A stretch of DNA of 64,000 nt, from assembly GCA_903853785.1 (NCBI GenBank), contig CAINUM010000063.1, positions 1 to 64,000 on the forward strand, read 5' to 3'. Position numbers and translations under genes: made by a program. Source of the DNA: Candidatus Magasanikiibacteriota bacterium. Lineage in GTDB: Bacteria; Patescibacteriota; Patescibacteriia; Magasanikbacterales; GWA2-37-8. Positions 40,283-49,606 of the stretch are shown here, one piece after another (position 1 is the first letter of the stretch; every line of letters begins with the position of its first letter). The notes beneath the pieces are model-generated. The model saw only the letters and a program-made list of their open reading frames with translations. It made no database searches and had not been told where the DNA came from.

Positions 40283-41632
40283 TTATTTTTGAATTATTTT
40301 TTCAACTACTTCTTGAACGTTTTTTATCGGCGCTGTTTTTAGTCCGGTTATCTTAGGAATTTTTGATGATAGGGGAATCACAGCAATTTCTAATCCTAAA
40401 TTTTTTATTTCCGTTAATCTTTTTTCTGTATGATTCACAGGACGCACTTCGCCGCTGAGTCCAACCTCTCCAAAAGCGGCAAGGCCTGGAGGAAGTGTTT
40501 TGTCTTTTAGCCCAGAAGCGATTGCGAGAATGACTGCTAAGTCTGCTGCCGGTTCATCAACGGTTAAGCCACCAACTACATTTAGAAATACATCATAAGA
40601 CTCAAGAGGTAATCCAGCTCGACGCGATAAGACACCGATCAAAACCTGTAATCTGTTTAAATCGAATCCTGAAGCTCGGCGTTGAGGAAATCCAAAATTT
40701 GTTTTCGTCACTAAGGCTTGAATTTCAATAAGCATAGGGCGAGTGCCTTCCATGATTGCTGTAATAACGGTACCTGGTACTGGTTCGTTTCTTTCTGAGA
40801 TCATCGCAGCCGAAGGATTTTTAACTTCCACTAGTCCATCTTTTTCCATGGTAAATACACCAACTTCGTCGGTTGGACCAAAACGATTTTTGGCGGCACG
40901 TAAAATTCTAAAATCGTGAAAGCGGTCTCCCTCAAGATAAAGAACGGTATCTACCAGATGCTCCAAGGTTTTAGGACCGGCAACAGCGCCATCCTTGGTA
41001 ACTTGTCCAACTAAAATAAATGTTATATTATTTTTTTTCGCAGCCTCAAGTAATTTTACTGTGCATGCTCGCACCTGTGAAATATTTCCAGCTTCACCAG
41101 CCACTTCATCAGAATAAACTGTTTGGATTGAATCAATAATTGCTAATTTGCATTTTGTCGTCAGGCTAGTTGCAATAATAGTTTCGATATTGGTTGCACT
41201 TGCAAGTTCGAGAGTGGGGGATGAAATATTTAGTCGTAAAGCTCTCATTTTGATTTGTTGGGTAGATTCTTCTCCAGAAAAATATATAGTTTCTGGAATG
41301 ATATTAGCTAATTGCAAAGCGAGGGTAGATTTACCCACACCAGGTTCACCGCCAAGCAATATTAGACTACCCGGAACTATTCCACCACCAAGCACACGAT
41401 CGAGTTCAGAAATATTTGATTGGAATCGTTTAAAATTTTGGCTACTAATGTCTTTTAATTTTTCAGTTTTAATTGGTAAATAATTTTTGGACAGGTCTTC
41501 TTTTTCTTTTCCTATAGGTGCGTTTACTTGTTCAACAGTACCCCATTTTCCACATTCCAAACATCGCCCAGTCCATTTCTGGAATTGGGCGCCACAGTGG
41601 GAGCAAGTAAAAATTATTTGATTGTTTTTCAT
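40283..41632 (-). CDS. radA: DNA repair protein RadA
   Basis: A RecA-like branch-migration helicase. At 449 residues it has an N-terminal Cys4 zinc finger (CSHCG and CLECGKWG), Walker A GGEPGVGKST, the RadA-specific KNRFG motif in RAAKNRFGPTDEVG and a Lon-like C-terminal domain with GGLTVDEPAADLAVILAIAS. It is last in the eight-gene minus-strand run, 9 bases after the VanY-type gene. Neighbours are envelope proteins, so the grouping may reflect compact transcription rather than shared function. Confidence 0.95.
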   Translation of the reverse strand: MKNNQIIFTCSHCGAQFQKWTGRCLECGKWGTVEQVNAPIGKEKEDLSKNYLPIKTEKLKDISSQNFKRFQSNISELDRVLGGGIVPGSLILLGGEPGVGKSTLALQLANIIPETIYFSGEESTQQIKMRALRLNISSPTLELASATNIETIIATSLTTKCKLAIIDSIQTVYSDEVAGEAGNISQVRACTVKLLEAAKKNNITFILVGQVTKDGAVAGPKTLEHLVDTVLYLEGDRFHDFRILRAAKNRFGPTDEVGVFTMEKDGLVEVKNPSAAMISERNEPVPGTVITAIMEGTRPMLIEIQALVTKTNFGFPQRRASGFDLNRLQVLIGVLSRRAGLPLESYDVFLNVVGGLTVDEPAADLAVILAIASGLKDKTLPPGLAAFGEVGLSGEVRPVNHTEKRLTEIKNLGLEIAVIPLSSKIPKITGLKTAPIKNVQEVVEKIIQK

Positions 41633-41641
41633 GGTCAGTAT

Positions 41642-43249
41642 TTAATGAATTGGGCAGCGAGCTGCGCCTGCAGCCGGAGGTATGCATGGTGAAAGTCCGG
41701 TATAACCTGTTATACGACAATATGCGCCAGCTTTTTGTGATTCAAAATGCCAATTTTCTGCACCATATCTCACAAAACCGGCACTGTACATAATACTTGA
41801 AAGGGCAGCTACTCCTTGGGCGTTTGCTTTGCATTGGTTTTTGCCACTAAACCCGCCATCAGAAATTTCACTACCACCTTTCGTTAAGACCAAGTCGAGT
41901 GCATAGCCAGTACCATGAGGAGAATTACCTGGTTTGGCAACAGTACCAGAACTTACTCCACCAGGCTGAGCTTTTGCTATTTTTTGTTGAGAGGCAATAC
42001 TACGACATTTTGATCGAACACCAATTACATATCCTTGTGCTGCAGCTTTTTTTCCAGCATCTATAAGTTTATCGGCTGTAATTTTTGCAACAAAATTTTC
42101 TCTTGGATCACCTTCTTTTCTAACAGACAAACCTGCACATTTGTCACCTTTACAAAGCGCCACTAAATCAACCCAACCTTCTGGTGGTGATGCAGTGTTA
42201 ATTTTATCGCAAGCACCTTTTTCACCAACCGTAGGACCTCCAGCCATACCCGCTTCCATATCGGAAGTGTCGATATCATCTGGAATTGGCAGTGGTTCAA
42301 TGTATTGTACTTTTAAGGCACTAAAATTAACTAAGTCAGGATTGATAGTATATAAAATAGAATATGATCCCCAAGCGATAGACAATCCTATTAATACTTT
42401 CCCAATTTTTTTGAGACCTTCAACTCGTTCAGCTCCACCCAAAACGGTTATTTTTACACCAACTACAATTATCATTATTACCCCGATAATGCTGATTGCT
42501 ACCATTGATATTTTATAAATCGCAGACATATATTCACCGATATAAGGAAGATGAAGATATCCTTGCTCATCAATACTGTTGGCTATATCAGTAAAAGTTA
42601 ATTGCGGAATGTTTATTTCCAATTTCGGTGGTTTGATTTCCAATTTTTTTTCAACAGTAGCAATTGGTGGGGCTACTGTCGGCGCCACATCTTCTACTGC
42701 AGCCGTAGTTTTTGTTCCAGCCTCTCCAGGTAGGCCGACTGACGGACTTAGGGCGTCATTGAGTTTTGAAGCTTCTGGTTCGCAAAGAGGCAAGCTTGCA
42801 AATTGAGGAGTATCGGCGGCACTCTTGGCTACTAAACATTCATATGTGCCATCCGGTCTTTTTGAGACGTAGTATGGCTGGGAAAAAGCCTTTGGAACCC
42901 CTTTGTCCGGAAAGATATTGTCACCGGAATCATTGTGGCAATATTTCAGGTCTGTTCCATCTTTATTATCATTCCAGCAATACCAGCTTCCGGTGAATGG
43001 GGGGTTGGAACCATATTTTGTTAAACAATCACCGTCGTTATTGCAGGTACAATACATAGGATTTCCAGGCAGTGAACTTTTTTCACAATCTAAGCTTGCC
43101 CCACCAATCTGACAATCATTATTTGATATATTCTGAGTACACTTGTCACCGATTGCACTAGTGGCAGCATTAACAAGTGTTATATTTATAAAAAATAAAA
43201 ATAGAGCAACTGTTATTAATATAAATTTAGTTTTAATATATTTATTCAT
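41642..43249 (-). CDS. Secreted Cys-rich, VirB2-like membrane, VanY-type peptidase protein
   Basis: A 535-residue protein. It has a signal peptide at residues 1-28 (FILITVALFLFFINITLVNA) and a cysteine-rich outer domain to about 160. A Pro/Ala/Val linker follows, then two transmembrane helices (about 245-270 and 285-305) with IMIIVVGVKITVLGGAERVEG, which is the layout of VirB2/TrbC-type pilins. The C-terminal domain has SPHGTGYALDL and ENWHFES, the zinc ligands of VanY/M15 D,D-carboxypeptidases. It is a paralog of the 43791 protein in its membrane module and peptidase type. It overlaps the cupredoxin gene by 8 bases. Likely role: peptidoglycan trimming at a membrane complex (inference). Confidence 0.75.
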   Translation of the reverse strand: MNKYIKTKFILITVALFLFFINITLVNAATSAIGDKCTQNISNNDCQIGGASLDCEKSSLPGNPMYCTCNNDGDCLTKYGSNPPFTGSWYCWNDNKDGTDLKYCHNDSGDNIFPDKGVPKAFSQPYYVSKRPDGTYECLVAKSAADTPQFASLPLCEPEASKLNDALSPSVGLPGEAGTKTTAAVEDVAPTVAPPIATVEKKLEIKPPKLEINIPQLTFTDIANSIDEQGYLHLPYIGEYMSAIYKISMVAISIIGVIMIIVVGVKITVLGGAERVEGLKKIGKVLIGLSIAWGSYSILYTINPDLVNFSALKVQYIEPLPIPDDIDTSDMEAGMAGGPTVGEKGACDKINTASPPEGWVDLVALCKGDKCAGLSVRKEGDPRENFVAKITADKLIDAGKKAAAQGYVIGVRSKCRSIASQQKIAKAQPGGVSSGTVAKPGNSPHGTGYALDLVLTKGGSEISDGGFSGKNQCKANAQGVAALSSIMYSAGFVRYGAENWHFESQKAGAYCRITGYTGLSPCIPPAAGAARCPIH

Positions 43250-43781
43250 AAACTTCTAATTCACCATACATGGTGTTGTGACCATCACCACAATACCAGT
43301 TACAAAAAAAAGTATAATTACCAGTTCTGTCAGGGACAAATTTTATGGTAGTGGTTTGTCCAGGTTCAAGTAATACTTGTGAAAAGCCAAATTTATCTAA
43401 TGAAAATGTGTGTTTGCTATCGGAGGTATTTTTGAGATTAATTATTATTAAGTTATCTTTTTTAACTTTAATTTTTGATGGCTTATATTCCCAATTTATA
43501 ATTTCCATTTCTATTTTTTGTTTGTTTTCAGTTGTATACTTTGATTCATCATAATTGTTGTTTGAAGACACCAAATTCATTTCTGTAGACCCTTCTCCAT
43601 CAGGAAGACCTAATTCACCAGGTATTGAATCCGAAAGATCAGTTTGTTCATTCATTTGTGTTTTTATATGTTTTTCTATAGCTCTATGTTTACCAACTTT
43701 AAAGTCAAATAATAGAATAAATATCGACATTATTATTATAAAAATCAAAATTGGTGTGATAATCTTCATTTCTTTGATCAT
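43242..43781 (-). CDS. Membrane-anchored cupredoxin with CuA-type motif
   Basis: A 179-residue protein. One N-terminal transmembrane helix (about residues 6-26, IITPILIFIIIMSIFILLF) is followed by a polar linker and a C-terminal cupredoxin domain. The sequence CNWYCGDGHNTM fits C-x3-C-x3-H-x2-M, the binuclear CuA ligand set of cytochrome oxidase subunit II and nitrous oxide reductase. An upstream histidine in SDSKHTFSL supplies the fourth expected ligand position. No oxidase subunit I or quinol enzyme is in the window. The gene is embedded between two wall-peptidase fusion genes. Confidence 0.8.
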   Translation of the reverse strand: MIKEMKIITPILIFIIIMSIFILLFDFKVGKHRAIEKHIKTQMNEQTDLSDSIPGELGLPDGEGSTEMNLVSSNNNYDESKYTTENKQKIEMEIINWEYKPSKIKVKKDNLIIINLKNTSDSKHTFSLDKFGFSQVLLEPGQTTTIKFVPDRTGNYTFFCNWYCGDGHNTMYGELEVYE

Positions 43782-43790
43782 AATTTAATT

Positions 43791-46127
43791 TTATGGGCGA
43801 CCATCACATCGCATTTCTTTGCATACTCCCCAATATTCAAAATGCATACCGTCAGTTCTAAAGGCTTTAGTATTACAAAAATCACCGCCCCAAACAAATC
43901 CATTTTTCTTAAAAATATCGATCCATTTTTTTGGATGAGTAGTAAATGGATTTGAACCGTCAGCAAATCTACTATTTAAGCAATCGTTGAGACCCTTTTC
44001 TATTCTTTCTGCTAAACCGGCGTATTTTTTGAATTCGTCTTTTTGTTTTTCATAGTTTTCCTTATATTGATTGCACCACGTAATCGCTGATCCGGTGTTT
44101 TTACTACCATCGTATTTAAAATCTTGATTACTGCCATAAATCAAATCTACGGCCATTGCCGCCTGGTGCATGTCTTTAGTTACAGAGTCATTTACTTCGC
44201 AAGTTGCTTTTTTTCTTGCATATCCAAATCCGCAATGTTCACCGGCTAAACCTTCGCTAATCCCTGATGATGCACGATCGTGTGGTTTTTTAGGATAGGT
44301 ATGAAGAGATGGCGAATCTTTGCCAGTACCTTGAAAAAATTTTACATAGTCTTTCATTTCAGGTTCTGGACTTTCTAAAATTTCTTTTTCTACTTGTTTA
44401 AATGCAGCAACTGCTTTTGGATTGATTTTAAATTTTGCCCCAAGAAAAGTTATAGCTACTGATGGCGGTTGAACCCCTACATGTAAGTCGTATGCACCCA
44501 TTAAGCATTTTGCCGACGGACCAACTTTTGGGTATAATTCCAAGCCCTTTGAATCATATTGACCGTTATAAGTAGCGTTGTCGGCACCCTCATAACCCGT
44601 ACCTTCAGAACTACTCGGAATCTCTTCGCGGGCAATGTACCGAATTTTTAAAGCATTAAAATTTACCAGATCTGGATTGATAGTATATAAAATAGAATAG
44701 GAACCCCAGCCGATAAAAAGGCCAATAATTACTTGGCCAATTTTTTGAAAACCATGAATACGTTCTTCACCTCCAATAGTTGTTATTTTTACACCTTGAA
44801 TAATGATCATTATTACGGCGATGATACTCATTGCTACTAAGGCTACTTTGTAAGCTGCCGATAAATATTCGCCAATATAAGGTACAGTCAAATAACTGAC
44901 ACCGTTTATTTCTACGAGACTGTTTTGAACATCAGAAAACTGAAGCTGTGGAATGTTGATAGCCAAATCCGGTTTGTATGTTTTAATTTCTTGCACAACA
45001 CCTGGGGTTCCGCTTCCACCCGCTCCTGCACCACTGCTGCCATCTGGTTGTATTGATGTACAAGTAGCATTCACGGCCTCCATCTCACCGTCATGTTGCG
45101 ATTTTGCAGTTTGTGATGTAACAGTAGCAGGATAATTTTTTGTTTGTGGTGCAAAAGTTTTAGATGAATCATCATAAATATACATCGTCACTGTTATCTT
45201 TCCGTTACTGCCTACATCTACCCAGGCAAAGGAGTCAGCCACATCTGAAGAAGTTTGGCCTTTAGTGTATTCCATCATTTGTTTTCCCATCGTTCCACTG
45301 TTGATGTACTCTAAACCATCACATGTACCATGATAGTTGGCATGCGTGTGCCCAGCAAAAAGAGCTTTGGCATTTTTGGATATTAATTTTTGTGTAAGTT
45401 GAGAAAAATCTTGAACCTCGCCATTTTTTCCAGGGTCATTACTTTTTCCTAATACACTACTTCCACAAACCGATCCATCTTTTGCACAAGACAATCCATA
45501 GGGAGTAACATGTCGAAAAACAAGATCTCCAGCGACCATGTTTGAATCCAGACAGTCCAGTTCTTGTTGTGATAGCCAATAGTGGTGTCCATCAAAATAT
45601 GGATCGATCAAAACAAAACCTTGCCCCTTGTAAGAGAAAGAAGAAAAACGATAAGGAGAATTCGGTCCGCAAGTTGTTCTCGTTTTATATGGGTCAAATA
45701 ATTTAGCAGATTGATTTCCCCAAAATGTGTACCACGGGGAATGGCCATTTAAAAAATCATGATTTCCAGCCACTGGAACAACGGGAATTTCTAATTTTGA
45801 TAAAAAAGCTTTATTAAATTCTGTGTACTGTGCTGCTGATCCTTTATAGGCTAAGTCACCCAATAAAACTACAAAATCTGGCTTTTTTTCATTAATAAAT
45901 GGAACTACATTTATAAGTGCTTCACCCTGGACGTCAGTATTTAGTTCTGGTGTATCCGAAATTACTGCGAAACTAAAAGATATACCGTTTGCTCCAGCTT
46001 CAGCTTTTTGCGATGCAGCATCGGCAGGCCCAGATAGTTGTTCATCAGTCATTGCTATAGCCGACAGTGGGGCTAATAAGGTACCAACCAACAAAACCAA
46101 AGCAATAATTTTTTTGGATACGTACAT
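43791..46127 (-). CDS. Metallophosphoesterase, VirB2-like membrane, M15-type peptidase fusion
   Basis: A 778-residue three-part protein. A signal peptide (about 1-25) precedes a calcineurin-like phosphoesterase with SDT, GDLAYKG, GNHDF and GHTHAN motifs (about 50-290). A Gly/Ser linker follows, then the same two-helix membrane module as the 41642 protein (IMIIIQGVKITTIGGEERIHG, about 420-480; both end ILYTINPDLVNF). The C-terminal domain has MHQAAMAVDLIYG and DGMHFEYW, fitting M15 zinc peptidases. With two separate hydrolase domains on one membrane core it could act on phosphate-bearing and peptide bonds of the wall; this is inference. It starts 2 bases after the DsbA-like gene. Confidence 0.78.
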   Translation of the reverse strand: MYVSKKIIALVLLVGTLLAPLSAIAMTDEQLSGPADAASQKAEAGANGISFSFAVISDTPELNTDVQGEALINVVPFINEKKPDFVVLLGDLAYKGSAAQYTEFNKAFLSKLEIPVVPVAGNHDFLNGHSPWYTFWGNQSAKLFDPYKTRTTCGPNSPYRFSSFSYKGQGFVLIDPYFDGHHYWLSQQELDCLDSNMVAGDLVFRHVTPYGLSCAKDGSVCGSSVLGKSNDPGKNGEVQDFSQLTQKLISKNAKALFAGHTHANYHGTCDGLEYINSGTMGKQMMEYTKGQTSSDVADSFAWVDVGSNGKITVTMYIYDDSSKTFAPQTKNYPATVTSQTAKSQHDGEMEAVNATCTSIQPDGSSGAGAGGSGTPGVVQEIKTYKPDLAINIPQLQFSDVQNSLVEINGVSYLTVPYIGEYLSAAYKVALVAMSIIAVIMIIIQGVKITTIGGEERIHGFQKIGQVIIGLFIGWGSYSILYTINPDLVNFNALKIRYIAREEIPSSSEGTGYEGADNATYNGQYDSKGLELYPKVGPSAKCLMGAYDLHVGVQPPSVAITFLGAKFKINPKAVAAFKQVEKEILESPEPEMKDYVKFFQGTGKDSPSLHTYPKKPHDRASSGISEGLAGEHCGFGYARKKATCEVNDSVTKDMHQAAMAVDLIYGSNQDFKYDGSKNTGSAITWCNQYKENYEKQKDEFKKYAGLAERIEKGLNDCLNSRFADGSNPFTTHPKKWIDIFKKNGFVWGGDFCNTKAFRTDGMHFEYWGVCKEMRCDGRP

Positions 46128-46129
46128 AT

Positions 46130-46786
46130 TTATTTAGCAATAAATTTTGTCAGCATTTCTATTATATCAATATCATTTTCCAAATTTATTTTTTTATTAT
46201 TAGCATAAATTGTTGGCACTTGGGTTACATTGAGGGAAGTAGCCAGGTCAGTAGTACGTGCAATTTTTTGTTTGGCTTCTTCAGAATTTACACACTGCCA
46301 CCAAGTTACTGTATTTATTTTTAAATCATTAGCAATTTTAGTTAGATCAGATTCGCTAGAAATATTTTTTTCATTATTTAAAACGTCAACATATTGCCAG
46401 TATTTATTTTGTTTGCCAGCACAAAATGCACTACGGTGCGGCATATCATTAATTTTATAAAATAAATTTTTTTGTGGAATTTCTTTTAAATACATTCGTA
46501 CATCTTGTGGGTGTTCACTAACAAATTTACTTATTTTATTATATTGTATTTTACAAGTTGGGCAATTAAAATCGATAAACAATACGATTGTGAGTGGGGC
46601 ACCTGGGTTGCCCAGTATTTGATCATCGTTTTCTGTCGCGATATCGAAATAACCCGCACTCAACAATGGGGTATCGCTTTGTTTGACTGTAATTTTTTGA
46701 GTATTTAGTAGTTGAACAGTAAAAATTCCACCAGCTGTAATTACCGCTACTATTAATAATATATAAAATTTATTAATTGGGTGCAT
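46130..46786 (-). CDS. Membrane-anchored DsbA-like thiol oxidoreductase
   Basis: A 218-residue protein. A signal-anchor helix at about residues 7-27 is followed by a thioredoxin-fold domain with the active-site CPTC in IDFNCPTCKIQYNKI, the cis-proline in TQVPTIYAN and an inserted helical part carrying HRSAFCAGKQ. It resembles DsbA/BdbD-type proteins that make or isomerise disulfides outside the membrane. The flanking proteins secreted by this operon are rich in cysteine, so they are plausible substrates. Confidence 0.85.
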   Translation of the reverse strand: MHPINKFYILLIVAVITAGGIFTVQLLNTQKITVKQSDTPLLSAGYFDIATENDDQILGNPGAPLTIVLFIDFNCPTCKIQYNKISKFVSEHPQDVRMYLKEIPQKNLFYKINDMPHRSAFCAGKQNKYWQYVDVLNNEKNISSESDLTKIANDLKINTVTWWQCVNSEEAKQKIARTTDLATSLNVTQVPTIYANNKKINLENDIDIIEMLTKFIAK

Positions 46787-46797
46787 ATTGGTGGTAA

Positions 46798-48033
46798 TTA
46801 TAATTTAATTTGGAAAACACCACTTTGAGTAGCATCTGTGAAGAAAACTTTATTTTTTGTTTGATCAAAATTTATACTCTTGATATTGTAGTCTCCACCT
46901 AAAGAGATGTTGGTTTTTAAGCCAGTTTTTAAATCAATTTTATACATGTCATCTTTGTTGTCGGCGGCTACTTCAGGGAGAATTCCTGCGCCTTGTGGTA
47001 GATCGCGGGGTACTGCACAGAATAGAGTCGTATCACCAGCGAAGGCACATTTGTCAGCCCAAGTATTTAATTTAAGCATTTGTCGATTGCCACCAATGTT
47101 ATCTCCATAAGAATCGGTGATCCAAAGTTCAGGCTTAAAATCACTACGTGTACTATAGACGCTATATAAAAGTTTTTGGCCAGTTGGTGACCACTGTGGT
47201 TGAAAGCCCAAACCTTCCACAACTGCAGATTTGAAATTTTCTCCATGTAGTCCTACAAACAACACCTCGCGTCTTTCACCACCGAGCGGTTCGCCGGTTT
47301 GTGAGAAAGCCACAGTCTGACGGTTTGGGGACCAATCAATCTGTACTTTATCTGAATTTTCGCCCATTGGTTCGACTAGAGTGGTTCCACTACCGTCATC
47401 ATTTACTGTTACCAGCCAGCGATTTTCTGGAGATAGGCCAATACTTTTTGCGGCGAGTTGGGTGCTATCTGGTGAAAAAGAAAACTGCTCCCAATGTTTC
47501 GGTAAAGTTACCTGTTTTTGTTTTTCAAAATCATAAATTGTTTTGGATCCATCTGGATATTCTAACACAGCTTTGTCGTTGTTGTTTGCCCAGGTTACAT
47601 TACTAACATTATAAAATGTTTGATCAGACAAAGATCTCATTTGTCCATCACTGGCTAGTCGATAAAATTTTCCATCCCCTTGGTTGTAGTATCGGATGTT
47701 ACCGGCTTGACTATATCCAGCAAAATCTACTTGATCAGAAGTTAATTTTGTTACTGGTGCAGTTTGATAATAACCACCAGGTGTTACCTGTGGAATCGCA
47801 GGTAAAGTTGTCTGAACTCCACGACCTAGTTGACCAGTGCCGGTTCCGCCGGTTGCTGCGGTGGAAGTTCTTTCTCCGGCACCCGGTAATTGTCCGGCCG
47901 GTTCAGATGGAACTTCAACAGGCGCCTGCACAATTGTCGCTCTTTTGAAAAGTGCATATAAACCGAAACCTATTAGTATAGTTGCAACCAACAGTGCGAT
48001 TATTAAAAGTATACGTTTTAGTGCAGGGTTCAT
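46798..48033 (-). CDS. Membrane-anchored TolB-like beta-propeller
   Basis: A 411-residue protein. The transmembrane anchor at about residues 8-28 is followed by a Pro/Gly/Thr-rich linker (to about 80) and a repeat-rich domain with TolB/WD-type blades: FSFSPDSTQLAAKS, IDWSPNRQTVAFSQ and FQPQWSPTGQKLLYS. The 'W-S-P-x-G/N' repeats indicate a propeller for protein or glycan binding, without catalytic residues. It lies outside the membrane by orientation of the anchor (inference). Confidence 0.75.
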   Translation of the reverse strand: MNPALKRILLIIALLVATILIGFGLYALFKRATIVQAPVEVPSEPAGQLPGAGERTSTAATGGTGTGQLGRGVQTTLPAIPQVTPGGYYQTAPVTKLTSDQVDFAGYSQAGNIRYYNQGDGKFYRLASDGQMRSLSDQTFYNVSNVTWANNNDKAVLEYPDGSKTIYDFEKQKQVTLPKHWEQFSFSPDSTQLAAKSIGLSPENRWLVTVNDDGSGTTLVEPMGENSDKVQIDWSPNRQTVAFSQTGEPLGGERREVLFVGLHGENFKSAVVEGLGFQPQWSPTGQKLLYSVYSTRSDFKPELWITDSYGDNIGGNRQMLKLNTWADKCAFAGDTTLFCAVPRDLPQGAGILPEVAADNKDDMYKIDLKTGLKTNISLGGDYNIKSINFDQTKNKVFFTDATQSGVFQIKL

Positions 48034-48059
48034 ATGTTTATTTTATTTATTTTGAAGTG

Positions 48060-49601
48060 TTAGTTTGTCGGGGCTGGAGGAGGAGGAGGAGGTGGTGGTG
48101 GTGGTGGTGGTGGTGGTGGTGGTGGTGTGTCTGGTTTGGTCTCCGGATTTTTGTTTGCCTGATTATTTTTATGAGTGTTGTTCGCGTCTTCTTTGCGTTC
48201 AGACTTGGAGGCACGAAGGAGGTTGTTTGTGGCCACAATTCTTTTTCTGATTTTAACTTTTTTATTTAATCGATCCAATATTTCTGTGATTTTTTCAATC
48301 ATTGGATTGATGTCGTCTTTAATTATAGTCTTTAATGCTCTAGTTGTTTTACCGGATCCCGTAGCACCTTTAAAAATAAAAATTGGTAAGGCAATAATAG
48401 GTGAAAGAATAATTATGATAATACCTATTATTATTTCTACTAACGGAACACCAACTCTAACAACACTAACAACGGCCTCAATATAATCTGCAATAATGAT
48501 TAAAGCATTAAGCATAGTTTTGACCAAACGAAGAACTGCTAAATTGGCCTCAAGCATCTTTATTTTTGCGTCATCTTTGGCATTTGCTTTACCAAATGTA
48601 AGTGATGTGATTTTATCGTATAGAGGACGAGCAAAAGTTTTTAAAATTCTCATTGCCCAACTACCTTTCATTCCATCAACTTTGCTATCGAGAGCGGCTA
48701 ATTCAGAGTATAGTTTTTTTTGTTCTGCTCGCAACTTCTTTTTTCTACTGCGATCACTTTGCAAACTGTTTGCAATATTAGCAACCATTTTCCTGGGTGC
48801 GTCCTTGATATTTTGTGCACCTTTTTGGATTTTATTAGCCGCCCCATTTGCGATTTTTGAGCCCAAATTTTTGGCTCTGGATTTGAGACTGGAAGCTTTG
48901 TTTGATTGGTCTTTTGGCGCTACTGTTTTAGGGGTTTTGTTCGAGGTTGCGTGTGGGCCAGTTTTGGCTAGCTCTTCACTGTTTGGTTTAGAAAGTTTCT
49001 TATTAGCATTGGGATTCATGTCTGATCGCCAAGGCTTTGTGTCGTTCATCTTGTCTGCATTTGCCGATTTTTTTTGTGGTTCTTTTGAATCTGGCTGAGT
49101 TTCGTTTTTTTTATCAGAAGTTGTTTTTTCTGCGGAAGAATCAGTATTATTAGGTGGTGTATTGCGATTTGGTGTATTTTCTGAAGCTGGAGGTTGTTGA
49201 TTTTGTGTTGGATTAGTCTCGGAATTATTTTGTGATTCAGTTGCAGGCGGTTGTGGTTCTGGAGATTTTTCTGGTGATTGTTGTTCTTTTACTGGAGCGG
49301 CGTTCTGATCATTTGGGTTTTTGGACGGCGTGCTGTTGGTCGAAGTTTGATTCTGATTTGATTCATTAAAATTTTCCGGAGCGGAAGTGCTACTTTGTGG
49401 CCTATTTTTAGTTGGTTCGTTTTTTATTTCTGCATTGTCGTTGGCAACCTTTTTAGTGTCGCCCAATTCGAATTCTACCGATTTACCTCCACTTCGAATT
49501 TTTGCATTTTTAACACCAGACATTCCTGTAATTACAACATCGTCATTGGCAGCTTCAGGGCCACTAGTTGTAGGTTTTTGTTGTCTGGCGGGCAAAGCCA
49601 T
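48060..49601 (-). CDS. Low-complexity membrane protein with 17-proline tail
   Basis: A 513-residue protein of unknown function. Residues 1-220 are Asn/Pro/Ser/Gln-rich and probably disordered. A Lys/Ala-rich part follows (about 220-310, with KIANGAANKIQKGAQNIKDA), then hydrophobic segments at about 355-410 (PLVEIIIGIIIIILSPIIAL), directly followed by GATGSGKTT (about 412-420), which fits a Walker A pattern. The C-terminus has 17 consecutive prolines before APTN. No Walker B or other ATPase motif is visible. Its nearest neighbours are a Clp ATPase and an anchored propeller. Confidence 0.6.
   Translation of the reverse strand: MALPARQQKPTTSGPEAANDDVVITGMSGVKNAKIRSGGKSVEFELGDTKKVANDNAEIKNEPTKNRPQSSTSAPENFNESNQNQTSTNSTPSKNPNDQNAAPVKEQQSPEKSPEPQPPATESQNNSETNPTQNQQPPASENTPNRNTPPNNTDSSAEKTTSDKKNETQPDSKEPQKKSANADKMNDTKPWRSDMNPNANKKLSKPNSEELAKTGPHATSNKTPKTVAPKDQSNKASSLKSRAKNLGSKIANGAANKIQKGAQNIKDAPRKMVANIANSLQSDRSRKKKLRAEQKKLYSELAALDSKVDGMKGSWAMRILKTFARPLYDKITSLTFGKANAKDDAKIKMLEANLAVLRLVKTMLNALIIIADYIEAVVSVVRVGVPLVEIIIGIIIIILSPIIALPIFIFKGATGSGKTTRALKTIIKDDINPMIEKITEILDRLNKKVKIRKRIVATNNLLRASKSERKEDANNTHKNNQANKNPETKPDTPPPPPPPPPPPPPPPPPAPTN
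48078..48125. repeat. Trinucleotide repeat encoding polyproline
   Basis: On the plus strand five AGG units run into eleven TGG units, read on the minus strand as proline codons CCT and CCA. Slippage here would change the tract length without shifting the frame. Confidence 0.9.
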
Positions 49602-49606
49602 AAAGT

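Noticed and set aside
48340..48366. Walker A match in the proline-tail membrane protein as evidence for an ATPase
   Set aside because: No Walker B, sensor or other nucleotide-binding element is visible and the motif directly follows a hydrophobic helix, so an ATPase call is not justified.
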